Part shown: positions 1 to 7,418 of the stretch, piece after piece
Layout: the number at the start of each line of letters is the position of its first letter
Numbering within the stretch: position 1 is the stretch's first letter
NCBI GenBank assembly: GCA_947627395.1
Contig: CANQVW010000054.1
Coordinates: forward strand, 1 to 10,083
Direction: 5' to 3'
DNA length: 10,083 bases
From: an uncultured Bacilli bacterium
GTDB lineage: Bacteria > Bacillota_I > Bacilli_A > ML615J-28 > CAG-698
Position numbers and translations under genes: made by a program
The notes under the pieces: model-generated
Told to the model about the DNA's origin: nothing
The model's input: the letters and a program-made list of their open reading frames with translations, nothing else
Databases searched by the model: none

Positions 1-1
1 A

Positions 2-3000
2 GGTCAATGGAAATGGCAAAATCAAAAAGTTCCTTGTATGGGGTCTATCTTTGAAATATCCACCAATGGAACACATCAAATCGGTAGTATTTATGGTGGA
101 CCATTATACTTACAACCAACAACTTCAGCTGTTGAAATTGAAATATCAGGAGCTGTGGAAACGCCGCATTTTATACTAGGTGTAACCACAAAAGAAGAGT
201 TTGAAACCTATTTACGTAATGCACCTGGTTTAATTGCTACATTAGATGTTGAAAACGGTCAATTAATTGGACTTGCAAATTATATGCAAGAATGTGATGA
301 TATTGAAAAACTTGCTTATTTTTGGCATTCTGTTTTCGCAATCAATTCTTCATTAAATGGAAGAGCTTATAATTATAATATAACGATGTCTTATGATATT
401 CATGTTCCTGCAGGGGAAGCTGTAGCCTTGAATTCATACTTTTGTGCTCAGCCCTATGGTTGGTTTGATACATGTATGAATTATGAAGAATTAACAACAA
501 AAGGAAATTGGGGAACATTTCATGAACTAGGACACGTTCAAGCGAAAACTTATGGTGTTAATTGGGGAATGTGTAATAGTACTTGTAAAAACTCTTGTGA
601 AGGAGAAGTATGGAATAATACTTTAATTGTTTTGATGTATTCATTACTATGTAATATGGATCCAAGAATGGTTACGGTAGAACATGGTGAATTTGTTCAT
701 CCTTATACAGCTGTTTCTAGGTCCATGACCGTTCAAAATGTTAATGATTATCATGATTTTAATAATACCAAGGGAGCTCATTTTGATCAATTATCCTTAT
801 ATGCCACATTAATTCATTCATTTGGTCCAAGTCGATTTGTCGATTTCTTTTATTCTTATAAATTAAATAAAACCTATTGTGATGAAAGTAGAGCCGATTT
901 TATTTATCGAATGGGATTAATTAATCATGTAAATTTGTTTAATTGGATTAATGAATATTATCATGGAAATGTTCAAGAATCATCATTTACTCCAGAACAA
1001 TGGCATTTCTTACAAACATTGCCCGATTTCTATCCAATCGCATATCGTTATAGCAATGGTATTGATGGTAATGAAACAGCACGTAAATATGAAGTGGATG
1101 GAAAATTTAACACCATCTTTGATCTTTCAAATGACAATATTGTTTCTCCTAGATCATTTCAAATTCTAGATGTAACTGATCCAGAATATGGAACGATTAC
1201 TTATGATCCAAATTCATTAAAAGTAATTTATACACCTCCAAAAGAAGTAAGAGAATACGATCATTTTGATATCATTGTTCAAACTGAAGGAGAACGTATT
1301 GTTAGTTTAAATGTCAATTTTAAACTTTTATATCGTGGAACATATGCTGAAGTATGGAACTTAAGAAGTGATGTAGAGCCAAAACAATCCGTTCAAGTAG
1401 CTTTAGATGAAGTAAATGGTCGCGAACCAGATCGTATTGAAGAAAGTAATATTGCAGGTAAAGCACGCTTTACTGCTGCTGCAACAACTCGTGAATTATA
1501 TCATCTTCGTTTTAAATTTATTGCAAGTGAAGAAGGACTACATCAATTTTATTTAAAAGCAGATGATGCATCAAGTGTTACTTTCTATCGTGATAATGAA
1601 CATGGTGAAAACTTAGGTAATCTTTTTACAACAAAAGATGTTTCAAATTATGGATCTAGTAATGTATCGGTTACATTAAATGAAAATGATACCATTTATA
1701 TGGATTGTTATTTGGTCAATTGGGGTGGACCGGGTAATTTATATGTCGGTGTTAAATTTCCAAATAGCGACAAAATAGAAGAAATTCCTTCGAAAAACAT
1801 TGTTAATGCGAAAGTCAGTGATGAAGAATTAGCCATTGCAGATGAATTTAAAGGATGGCAACCAAAATTCTTAGATAGCATAAAAGATGAACCCATTGAT
1901 TATAAAGCCGAAAAAACGAATTGGGAAGTGATTCATTGCCCTGTTGCTCACGTTAATGATGGGCAAGGAATCTCAGCATTAGTGGATGGCAATGAAAATA
2001 CTTATTATCATTCTAGTTATGCAGGAAATAAACCGCCATATCCACATACCATTATCATTGATTGTAAAGAAGAAATTGCAGCTAACTATTTTGAGATCTT
2101 AAGAAGAGGAAATCAAAATGATAAAATTAGTAGTTTTAAACTATATGGCTGTAAAAATACTTCTAATGGGCTAGAACCAAATGAAGAAGATTATGAATTA
2201 TTATTTGATGGAACAACAGATGATCCTAATTCTTTAAGATATCGAGTCAATTTTAATGAGCGAATGACTCGTTACTTTAAATTAGTCATTGAAAAAACAG
2301 CAGGTCAAACTGTTATTAAAGAATTAACAGCAGGAAGAACTGTATCCTTAGAACAAACGGTAAAACCTAAAAATTATGAAAAAGAAAATCAAGGATTTAC
2401 TGAAAATCGTGCAAATGGTAAATTATCAACAGATAAACAAGGTTCATATTATATATTCTCATTCTTTGGAACAGGTTTTGATATCTTTGCCGATACAGAT
2501 TTAAATTACGGTTCAGGAATTGTTTACGTTGACGATGAAATCGTAGGAAATATAAATCTTGCAGATAAACGTATCTTGAATAAATGTGTATTTCGTAAAC
2601 ATGATTTAGAGATTGCATATCATGATGTAAAAATTGAAACAGACACTTCTTTATTCTTCAATATTTCGTTTATTAATGTGGATTATAGAACACCTGTTGA
2701 AGAAAGAGACTACCCATCCATAGATGATAATTATGGTGATGGATCTCCATTGATTTTCTCTCCTGAATGGAAAACGATGATACCTGAATATAAGGAATTA
2801 ACAAGTATTCAATTTCTTAATCATGTTCCAAATGGTTATCAAGATACTTATTTGAGAATGAATGATTATATTCGTATTTATCAAAAAGAAGATGATAAAA
2901 CAAAAATTGCTTTTGTATATACAGGTAATATTTGTTCACCATTTGAATGTGGATTTTTATTTGCAGGTTGTGAAAATCTAGAAGAAATTATTTTTGATAA

Positions 3001-3847
3001 TTTTGATACATCATCTATGAGAAGTACAATATCTATGTTTCGTGATTGTTACAAATTACAAAATTTAGATTTAAGTAACTTTAAAACAAATCAAACTTTA
3101 TTCTTAAGTTCGATGTTTGCTAATTGTAATTCTTTAACTGAACTAAATCTTTCAGGATTAAATATTCAAAAAGAAGCTAGATTAATAGATATTTTTCTTT
3201 CATGTTCTAATTTAAATAAATTATATGTTCCAACTGAACTCTTTGTTAATGGAGTCATACTACCTAATCAATTTGTTGATATTGAAACAAAGCAAATTAG
3301 TGATGAAGTAGGTGTGAATAATGCTGGACACATTTTATTATCACATCAAGGACATTCATTTAATGAGCATTTTGCTTTAGTAAAGCCAACATGTATAGCA
3401 AATGGTTCAAAAGAATATTACTTATGTGCTTGTGGCGTTCATAGTTTTGATGGCATAAATGAAACAAATGAAAGTATTGAAATCTTAGCAACAGGACATA
3501 AAGAAGAGACCATTAAAGGAAAAGAAGCAACATGTTTAGATAAAGGTTTAACAGATGGGGTTCGTTGTTCGGTATGTGATGAAATATTAACTGAACAAGT
3601 TGAAATACCTGCAAAAGGACATGAGTGGAGTGAATGGGAAATTCTTAAAGAACCTACATATCATGAAGATGGAATAAAAGAACGTAAATGTCCATTTGGT
3701 CATGTTGAGTCACAAACTATTCCAATGTTAACTAAAAAAGCGAATGCAGTTCCAATTATAATTAGCGTTATAGCAATATGTAGTGCCATTTTAATAGGAA
3801 CAGTTGCAATTATTTTTATTCGCAAAAAGAAATTAAAGAAATTATAA
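2..3847 (+). CDS. M60-family (enhancin/mucinase-like) modular cell-surface zinc metallopeptidase, 5'-truncated
   Basis: The frame is open to the left edge, so the gene starts upstream; residues here are numbered from the ATG at 38, which is probably internal. Residues 1-30 resemble the M60 N-terminal region (GTHQIGSIYGG). HELGH at 162-166 and the glutamate of GEVWNN (190) fit the M60 signature HExxH-x(8,28)-E and should bind zinc, with E163 catalytic. The catalytic part runs to about 340. After it come a short beta-rich linker (360-430), a PA14-like module (about 431-590), an F5/8-type-C/CBM32-like module (about 625-766), an unassigned beta-rich module (775-885), BspA/DUF285 repeats (about 970-1065), three cysteine repeats (1105-1230) and a membrane segment (1237-1261) ending in KKKLKKL. 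M60 enzymes characterised so far cleave mucin-type glycoproteins, so an extracellular, membrane-tethered role against host glycoproteins is inferred. No LPXTG motif is seen. The family call is secure; the substrate is not. Confidence 0.9.
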   Translation, partial: GQWKWQNQKVPCMGSIFEISTNGTHQIGSIYGGPLYLQPTTSAVEIEISGAVETPHFILGVTTKEEFETYLRNAPGLIATLDVENGQLIGLANYMQECDDIEKLAYFWHSVFAINSSLNGRAYNYNITMSYDIHVPAGEAVALNSYFCAQPYGWFDTCMNYEELTTKGNWGTFHELGHVQAKTYGVNWGMCNSTCKNSCEGEVWNNTLIVLMYSLLCNMDPRMVTVEHGEFVHPYTAVSRSMTVQNVNDYHDFNNTKGAHFDQLSLYATLIHSFGPSRFVDFFYSYKLNKTYCDESRADFIYRMGLINHVNLFNWINEYYHGNVQESSFTPEQWHFLQTLPDFYPIAYRYSNGIDGNETARKYEVDGKFNTIFDLSNDNIVSPRSFQILDVTDPEYGTITYDPNSLKVIYTPPKEVREYDHFDIIVQTEGERIVSLNVNFKLLYRGTYAEVWNLRSDVEPKQSVQVALDEVNGREPDRIEESNIAGKARFTAAATTRELYHLRFKFIASEEGLHQFYLKADDASSVTFYRDNEHGENLGNLFTTKDVSNYGSSNVSVTLNENDTIYMDCYLVNWGGPGNLYVGVKFPNSDKIEEIPSKNIVNAKVSDEELAIADEFKGWQPKFLDSIKDEPIDYKAEKTNWEVIHCPVAHVNDGQGISALVDGNENTYYHSSYAGNKPPYPHTIIIDCKEEIAANYFEILRRGNQNDKISSFKLYGCKNTSNGLEPNEEDYELLFDGTTDDPNSLRYRVNFNERMTRYFKLVIEKTAGQTVIKELTAGRTVSLEQTVKPKNYEKENQGFTENRANGKLSTDKQGSYYIFSFFGTGFDIFADTDLNYGSGIVYVDDEIVGNINLADKRILNKCVFRKHDLEIAYHDVKIETDTSLFFNISFINVDYRTPVEERDYPSIDDNYGDGSPLIFSPEWKTMIPEYKELTSIQFLNHVPNGYQDTYLRMNDYIRIYQKEDDKTKIAFVYTGNICSPFECGFLFAGCENLEEIIFDNFDTSSMRSTISMFRDCYKLQNLDLSNFKTNQTLFLSSMFANCNSLTELNLSGLNIQKEARLIDIFLSCSNLNKLYVPTELFVNGVILPNQFVDIETKQISDEVGVNNAGHILLSHQGHSFNEHFALVKPTCIANGSKEYYLCACGVHSFDGINETNESIEILATGHKEETIKGKEATCLDKGLTDGVRCSVCDEILTEQVEIPAKGHEWSEWEILKEPTYHEDGIKERKCPFGHVESQTIPMLTKKANAVPIIISVIAICSAILIGTVAIIFIRKKKLKKL
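2954..3232 (+). repeat. BspA/DUF285-type leucine-rich repeats within the M60 protein
   Basis: The encoded segment (residues about 973-1065, numbered from the ATG at 38) repeats the pattern LFxGCxNLEEIxFxNF, MFRDCYKLQNLDLSNF, MFANCNSLTELNLSGL and IFLSCSNLNKLYVP. This is the roughly 23-residue F-x(2)-C-x(2)-L-x(2)-L-x-L-S-x-F pattern typical of DUF285/BspA-like leucine-rich repeats in bacterial surface proteins, which usually mediate adhesion. About four units are present. They are diverged at DNA level, so this is a protein repeat rather than a recent DNA duplication. Confidence 0.8.
3350..3727 (+). repeat. Three tandem GH...TC...C-x2-C cysteine repeats before the membrane anchor
   Basis: Residues about 1105-1230 form three units of roughly 40-48 residues. 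Each begins with GH, and the first two carry a TC, then a glycine, then a cysteine pair: units start at GHSFNEH, GHKEETI and GHEWSEW. Unit 1 has PTC and CAC, unit 2 has ATC and CSVC, and unit 3 has PTY and CPFGH, so unit 3 has lost the first cysteine and replaced the last. Similar GH/TC/CxxC repeats are common near the C-terminus of surface proteins of gut Firmicutes. Their function is not known to me; a small metal- or disulfide-stabilised stalk is a guess. Confidence 0.7.
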
Positions 3848-3862
3848 AAATCTTTATAACTT

Positions 3863-3909
3863 AAGGGGATTTAATATACCTGAATTTGTGTGGTATATAA
3901 ATCCCTTTT
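3863..3909 (+). terminator. Intrinsic terminator after the M60 gene
   Basis: The arm at 3863-3880 pairs with 3892-3908 to form a stem of about 17 bp containing one G-U pair and one bulged A. It encloses an 11-nt loop and is followed by a T-rich run. It lies 15 nt after the M60 stop codon, is the strongest hairpin in this gap, and separates the surface-protein gene from the rsmE operon. Confidence 0.85.
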
Positions 3910-3920
3910 ATTTAAATTCT

Positions 3921-3954
3921 TTTTTTAAAGTCATAATTCATTATGTTTAAAAAA
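3921..3954. other. AT-rich imperfect hairpin, possible secondary terminator
   Basis: A T6A3 arm (3921-3929) can pair with T3A6 (3946-3954). An inner CATAA/TTATG stem (3932-3936 with 3941-3945) closes a 4-nt loop, with a 2-nt bulge between the two helices. A T-rich stretch follows. There is almost no GC in the stem, so it is weak, and it could equally be chance in an AT-rich spacer. The rest of the 3848-4068 gap holds only the terminator and promoter described separately. Confidence 0.3.
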
Positions 3955-4036
3955 TTTCTTATTTTATTCTATAACTGAATGGAAAACAAATTCCATGAAC
4001 AATAATTGTAAAAAACTAGCAAAATGAGACCATCTA

Positions 4037-4045
4037 TGCTATAAT
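4037..4045 (+). promoter_or_regulatory. Extended -10 promoter of the rsmE operon
   Basis: TGCTATAAT is a perfect -10 box (TATAAT, 4040-4045) with the TGn extension. No good -35 box exists at 17 nt (TAGCAA at 4017-4022 is poor), which is tolerated by extended -10 promoters. Transcription would begin near 4052 and give a leader of about 17 nt, just enough for the GAGAGGA ribosome binding site at 4057-4063. Confidence 0.75.
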
Positions 4046-4068
4046 ATCTTACACATGAGAGGATTTTT

Positions 4069-4803
4069 ATGCAAAGATATTTTATTCAAAAAAGTCAAAT
4101 AGATGGTCAACATATTTCTATTACGGGTGATGATGTACATCATATTAAACATGTTATGCGTATGAAAGTAGGAGACAAGGTAATTGCTTGCGATGAAGAA
4201 AATAACTATCATTGTCAAATTATTTCTATCTCTACGATAATAGAATTAGAAATTCTTTCAATAGACCAAGAACAAAAAGAACTACCTATTCAAGTAACTA
4301 TTGCCCATGGACTTGTTCGAAGAGATAAAACAGAAGAAGTCATTCGTCGACTTGTTGAAATAGGGTGTTACCAATATCTACCCGTTATTATGGACCATTG
4401 TGTTGCTAAAGCTACTTTTGATAAACAAGAGCGATATGAAAAAATTGTTAAAGAAGCATCAGAACAAAGTGGACGCAGTCGTTTAATGAAAGTCTTAACT
4501 CCAATTTCTTTTTCATCTTTAATGGATGAAATCAAATCCTATGATTTAGTATTATTTGCTCATGTCTTTTATGCAAATGATTCACAAAGTGAGCTAAAAA
4601 AAGTCTTAAGAACTTTTCATGGTAAAAATATCTTATGTATTATTGGTCCTGAAGGAGGATTTTCCTCTCGTGAAGTAGAAAAAATTATCCAAACCAAAGC
4701 CATAACAATAGGACTTGGAAAAAGAACTTTACGAACTGAAACTGCTCCTTTATATATCATGAGTGTTATCTCTTATGAAATGGAGAATCAAAATGAAAAT
4801 TAG
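4069..4803 (+). CDS. rsmE: 16S rRNA (uracil-1498-N3)-methyltransferase RsmE
   Basis: RsmE uses S-adenosylmethionine to methylate N3 of U1498 in 16S rRNA within the 30S subunit. The 244-residue length is normal. The N-terminal PUA-like RNA-binding part shows HHIKHVMRMKVGD (24-36). The SPOUT-fold catalytic part shows EQSGRSR (132-138), IGPEGGFS (192-199) and LGKRTLRTETAP (216-227), the last two forming the knotted SAM-binding site of the family. The ATG at 4069 follows GAGAGGA at 5 nt spacing, directly after an extended -10 promoter. It is the first gene of the operon, and its end overlaps mtaB by 11 nt. The rsmE-mtaB order is the same as yqeU-yqeV in Bacillus subtilis. I see no missing motif. 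Confidence 0.95.
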   Translation: MQRYFIQKSQIDGQHISITGDDVHHIKHVMRMKVGDKVIACDEENNYHCQIISISTIIELEILSIDQEQKELPIQVTIAHGLVRRDKTEEVIRRLVEIGCYQYLPVIMDHCVAKATFDKQERYEKIVKEASEQSGRSRLMKVLTPISFSSLMDEIKSYDLVLFAHVFYANDSQSELKKVLRTFHGKNILCIIGPEGGFSSREVEKIIQTKAITIGLGKRTLRTETAPLYIMSVISYEMENQNEN

Positions 4804-6106
4804 TTATTGTTCTTTAGGGTGTAAAGTAAATCAATATGAGACGGAATCTATTATTAACACATTTTTGGATCATGGATTTACATTAGGAGATTTTCATGAG
4901 GTTTGTGATGTTTATTTGATTAATACCTGCAGTATTACACATACAGGGGACGCTAAATCAAGAAAAATGATTCACCAAGCCATTAAAACCAATCCCAATG
5001 CCGTTGTTGCTGTTATGGGGTGCTATGCTCAGTTACAAATTGAAGATATTCGAAAAATAGAAGGCGTAGATGTTTTGATTGGAACTACACATCGAGATCA
5101 AATGTATTCTTATGTAATGGAAGCTTTAAAAACAAAATCAAAAGTCGATCACTATGATGATGTTTTACAAAGTACTTGTTATGAAGAATTAAAAGTAGCA
5201 AAATTTACCGATCGAATTCGAGGGTTTGTGAAAATACAAGATGGATGTGATAACTATTGTAGTTATTGTACCATTCCATATGCTAGAGGTCATATTCGCA
5301 GTCGAAATCCGCAAAATGTCATTCAAGAAATTGCTTTTCAAACCTCTTTAGGAGTGAATGAAATTGTTCTAACAGGGATTAATACAGGAACATATGGAAA
5401 AGATTTGAAAGACTATTCATTTTCTAAATTACTTTTGGATTTGGTCAAAAATGTTCAAAATTTAGGCCGTATTCGCATTTCATCCATTGAAGCAACAGAA
5501 ATTAGTGATGAATTACTTACGATTTTAAAGGAAAATTCAAATCATTTTTGTCTTCATTTACATATTCCTTTACAAGGCGGATGTGATGCAACATTAAAAC
5601 GAATGCAAAGGAAATATTCGTTAGAAGAATACAAGAAAAAAATAAATAAAATTAGATTAATATTGCCTAATATCAATATTACAAGTGACATTATGGTTGG
5701 TTTTGCTGGAGAAACAGAGGATGATTTTAATACCTCATTAAAAGAAATTGAAGCCATTGGATTTGGTGAAATTCATGTTTTTCCATATTCAAGAAGACCC
5801 AAAACACCAGCTTATTCATATCCAAATCAAGTGAGTGAAGTTGAAAAACATAATAGAGTTCAAAAAATGTTATCTTTAAATCAAAAAATGGCCATTCAAT
5901 ATCGAAAAAAGTTCTTAAATGAAATTGTTGATGTTTTAGTTGAAAAATATGATGAAAAAACAAATATTGCAAAAGGACATTCCTCTAATTATTTAGAAGT
6001 TTCCTTTCCAACCCATCAAAAAGATATTGTAAATACATTTGTGAAAGTAAAAATAACCTCTATTGGATACCCAATATGTCAAGGAGAAGAACAATATGAA
6101 ATTTAG
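4793..6106 (+). CDS. mtaB: tRNA (N6-L-threonylcarbamoyladenosine(37)-C2)-methylthiotransferase MtaB
   Basis: MtaB is a radical-SAM enzyme that converts t6A37 to ms2t6A37 in tRNAs reading ANN codons. From the ATG at 4793 the protein has 437 residues. The N-terminal UPF0004 domain carries cysteines 10, 46 and 77 for the auxiliary [4Fe-4S] cluster. The radical-SAM motif CDNYCSYC supplies cysteines 152, 156 and 159. Further family segments are LQGGCDATLKRMQR, DIMVGFAGETEDDF and EIHVFPYSRRPKTPAY, followed by a C-terminal TRAM-like domain (about 372-437). GCKVNQYE and the RRPKTPAY segment favour MtaB over MiaB or RimO. An in-frame ATG at 4763 exists, but 4793 has TGGAGA (4781-4786) at 6 nt spacing and gives the family's usual N-terminus. 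It overlaps rsmE by 11 nt and the helicase by 11 nt, suggesting translational coupling. Confidence 0.93.
   Translation: MKISYCSLGCKVNQYETESIINTFLDHGFTLGDFHEVCDVYLINTCSITHTGDAKSRKMIHQAIKTNPNAVVAVMGCYAQLQIEDIRKIEGVDVLIGTTHRDQMYSYVMEALKTKSKVDHYDDVLQSTCYEELKVAKFTDRIRGFVKIQDGCDNYCSYCTIPYARGHIRSRNPQNVIQEIAFQTSLGVNEIVLTGINTGTYGKDLKDYSFSKLLLDLVKNVQNLGRIRISSIEATEISDELLTILKENSNHFCLHLHIPLQGGCDATLKRMQRKYSLEEYKKKINKIRLILPNINITSDIMVGFAGETEDDFNTSLKEIEAIGFGEIHVFPYSRRPKTPAYSYPNQVSEVEKHNRVQKMLSLNQKMAIQYRKKFLNEIVDVLVEKYDEKTNIAKGHSSNYLEVSFPTHQKDIVNTFVKVKITSIGYPICQGEEQYEI
6081..6090 (+). promoter_or_regulatory. Ribosome binding site that fixes the helicase start
   Basis: AAGGAGAAGA lies 5 nt before the ATG at 6096 and inside the end of mtaB. 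It decides against the in-frame upstream ATG at 6063, which has no such site and would add 11 residues unlike the family N-terminus. Confidence 0.8.
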
Positions 6107-7418
6107 TGAATTCAATTTAAAACCCTCATTACAAGAAGGAATTAAAAAAATTGGTTTTTATGAAACCACTGAAGTTCAAGATAAAATCATTCCCATGTTA
6201 TTAAAACATCAAAATGTTATTGGTAAAAGTGAAACCGGAACAGGAAAGACCCATGCTTTCCTAATTCCATTACTTCAAGGAATTGATGAAGAAAAATTTG
6301 AAGTACAAGCTGTGATTATATCTCCAACAAGAGAATTAGCCTTACAAATTCATCATGAAATTGTTAGATTAATGAAAGATATCGATGCAAGGCTTTATGT
6401 TGGTGGAAGTGATCGTGAGGCTGAATTAAATCGTTTAAGAATTCATCAACCACAAATTGTCATAGGAACCATTGGAAAATTAATTGATCTTGCGGTTTCC
6501 TCAAATGAATTAAAAATCCATACAGCCAAATTTTTGGTCATTGATGAAGCAGATATGGTTTTTGAATCTAAAGAAATTGAATATATAGATCAACTTTTTG
6601 TCAAGTTTGAACAAAATATACAAGTAGCACTTTTTAGCGCTACCATATCTAAACCACTCATTCATTTCGTAAACAAATACCTAACGAAATGTGAAATGGT
6701 CGATTTAACCTCAAAAGAGATGACAAAATCTACCATTAAGCAAATCTTCATTCCTACAAAAAATCAAGATAAACTTGCTTTACTTGTCGATTTACTTCAT
6801 TCATTTACACCTTATTTAGTTTTAATCTTTGCCAACACTAAAATAATGGTTGATGAAATTGCCTCTTACTTAGGAAACCATCAAATCAAATGTGCCGTCC
6901 TTTCAGGAAATCTTTCTTCTAATGAAAGAAAACAAGTCTTGAAAAGAATTAAAGAAGGGGCTTATCACTATGTTGTATGCAGTGATATTGCTTCACGTGG
7001 AGTTGATATAGAAGGAGTCAGTCACGTAATTAATTTTGAGTTACCTGAAGATATTGAATTCTTTATTCATCGTGTTGGAAGAACAGCTAGGTATCAACAA
7101 GATGGTTATGCTATTTCTTTTTATGATTATGACAATGAAGACTATGTTCATCAATTGATTAAAAAAGGATTAAAATGTTCTTTTCAAGTTTTAAAAAATG
7201 GAGTTTTAGTTCCAACAAGAACCAGAAATAGAATGGTAAAACCAATGGAAGCATTAAAGGCGGAAGAAGAGCTTCATCGTAAGACACCCATGCCTAAAAA
7301 AGTTAAACCAGGATATCGTAAAAAAAGAAACGAACAAATAAAAAAAGAATTACAAAAAATGAAACGTAAAAAAATAAATGACTTATATCATAAGAAGGGA
7401 AAAATGAAAAATGATTAA
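6096..7418 (+). CDS. cshB: DEAD-box ATP-dependent RNA helicase, CshB-like
   Basis: The predicted protein has 440 residues, close to B. subtilis CshB (YqfR). It should unwind RNA duplexes using ATP, probably in mRNA turnover, cold adaptation or ribosome assembly. Motifs from the ATG at 6096: Q-motif region with F21 and Q28 (FYETTEVQ), motif I SETGTGKT (45-52), motif Ia PTREL (77-81), motif II VIDEAD (148-153), motif III SAT (181-183), motif V DIASRGVDI (297-305) and motif VI HRVGRTAR (325-332). The last 45 or so residues are rich in lysine and arginine and probably bind RNA. The start overlaps mtaB by 11 nt and the end overlaps nfo by 8 nt. Helicase next to nfo is also the yqfR-yqfS order of Bacillus, which supports cshB over cshA. 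The DEAD-box call is certain; the symbol is less so. Confidence 0.9.
   Translation: MKFSEFNLKPSLQEGIKKIGFYETTEVQDKIIPMLLKHQNVIGKSETGTGKTHAFLIPLLQGIDEEKFEVQAVIISPTRELALQIHHEIVRLMKDIDARLYVGGSDREAELNRLRIHQPQIVIGTIGKLIDLAVSSNELKIHTAKFLVIDEADMVFESKEIEYIDQLFVKFEQNIQVALFSATISKPLIHFVNKYLTKCEMVDLTSKEMTKSTIKQIFIPTKNQDKLALLVDLLHSFTPYLVLIFANTKIMVDEIASYLGNHQIKCAVLSGNLSSNERKQVLKRIKEGAYHYVVCSDIASRGVDIEGVSHVINFELPEDIEFFIHRVGRTARYQQDGYAISFYDYDNEDYVHQLIKKGLKCSFQVLKNGVLVPTRTRNRMVKPMEALKAEEELHRKTPMPKKVKPGYRKKRNEQIKKELQKMKRKKINDLYHKKGKMKND

Noticed and set aside
951..1169. 72-codon + strand open frame inside the M60 gene
   Set aside because: It lies in another frame of a clearly coding region, has no ribosome binding site and shows no recognisable motif.
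1708..2618. Minus-strand open frames of 62 and 73 codons opposite the M60 gene
   Set aside because: They are antisense shadows in an AT-rich coding region, with low-complexity products and no start signals.
4763..4792. Upstream ATG (4763) as the mtaB start
   Set aside because: The added ten residues are unlike the family; the ATG at 4793 has a well-spaced ribosome binding site and gives MKISYCSLGCKVNQYE.
5554..5972. Two overlapping minus-strand frames opposite mtaB
   Set aside because: They are shadows of mtaB; the + strand translation carries conserved radical-SAM family sequence across the whole stretch.
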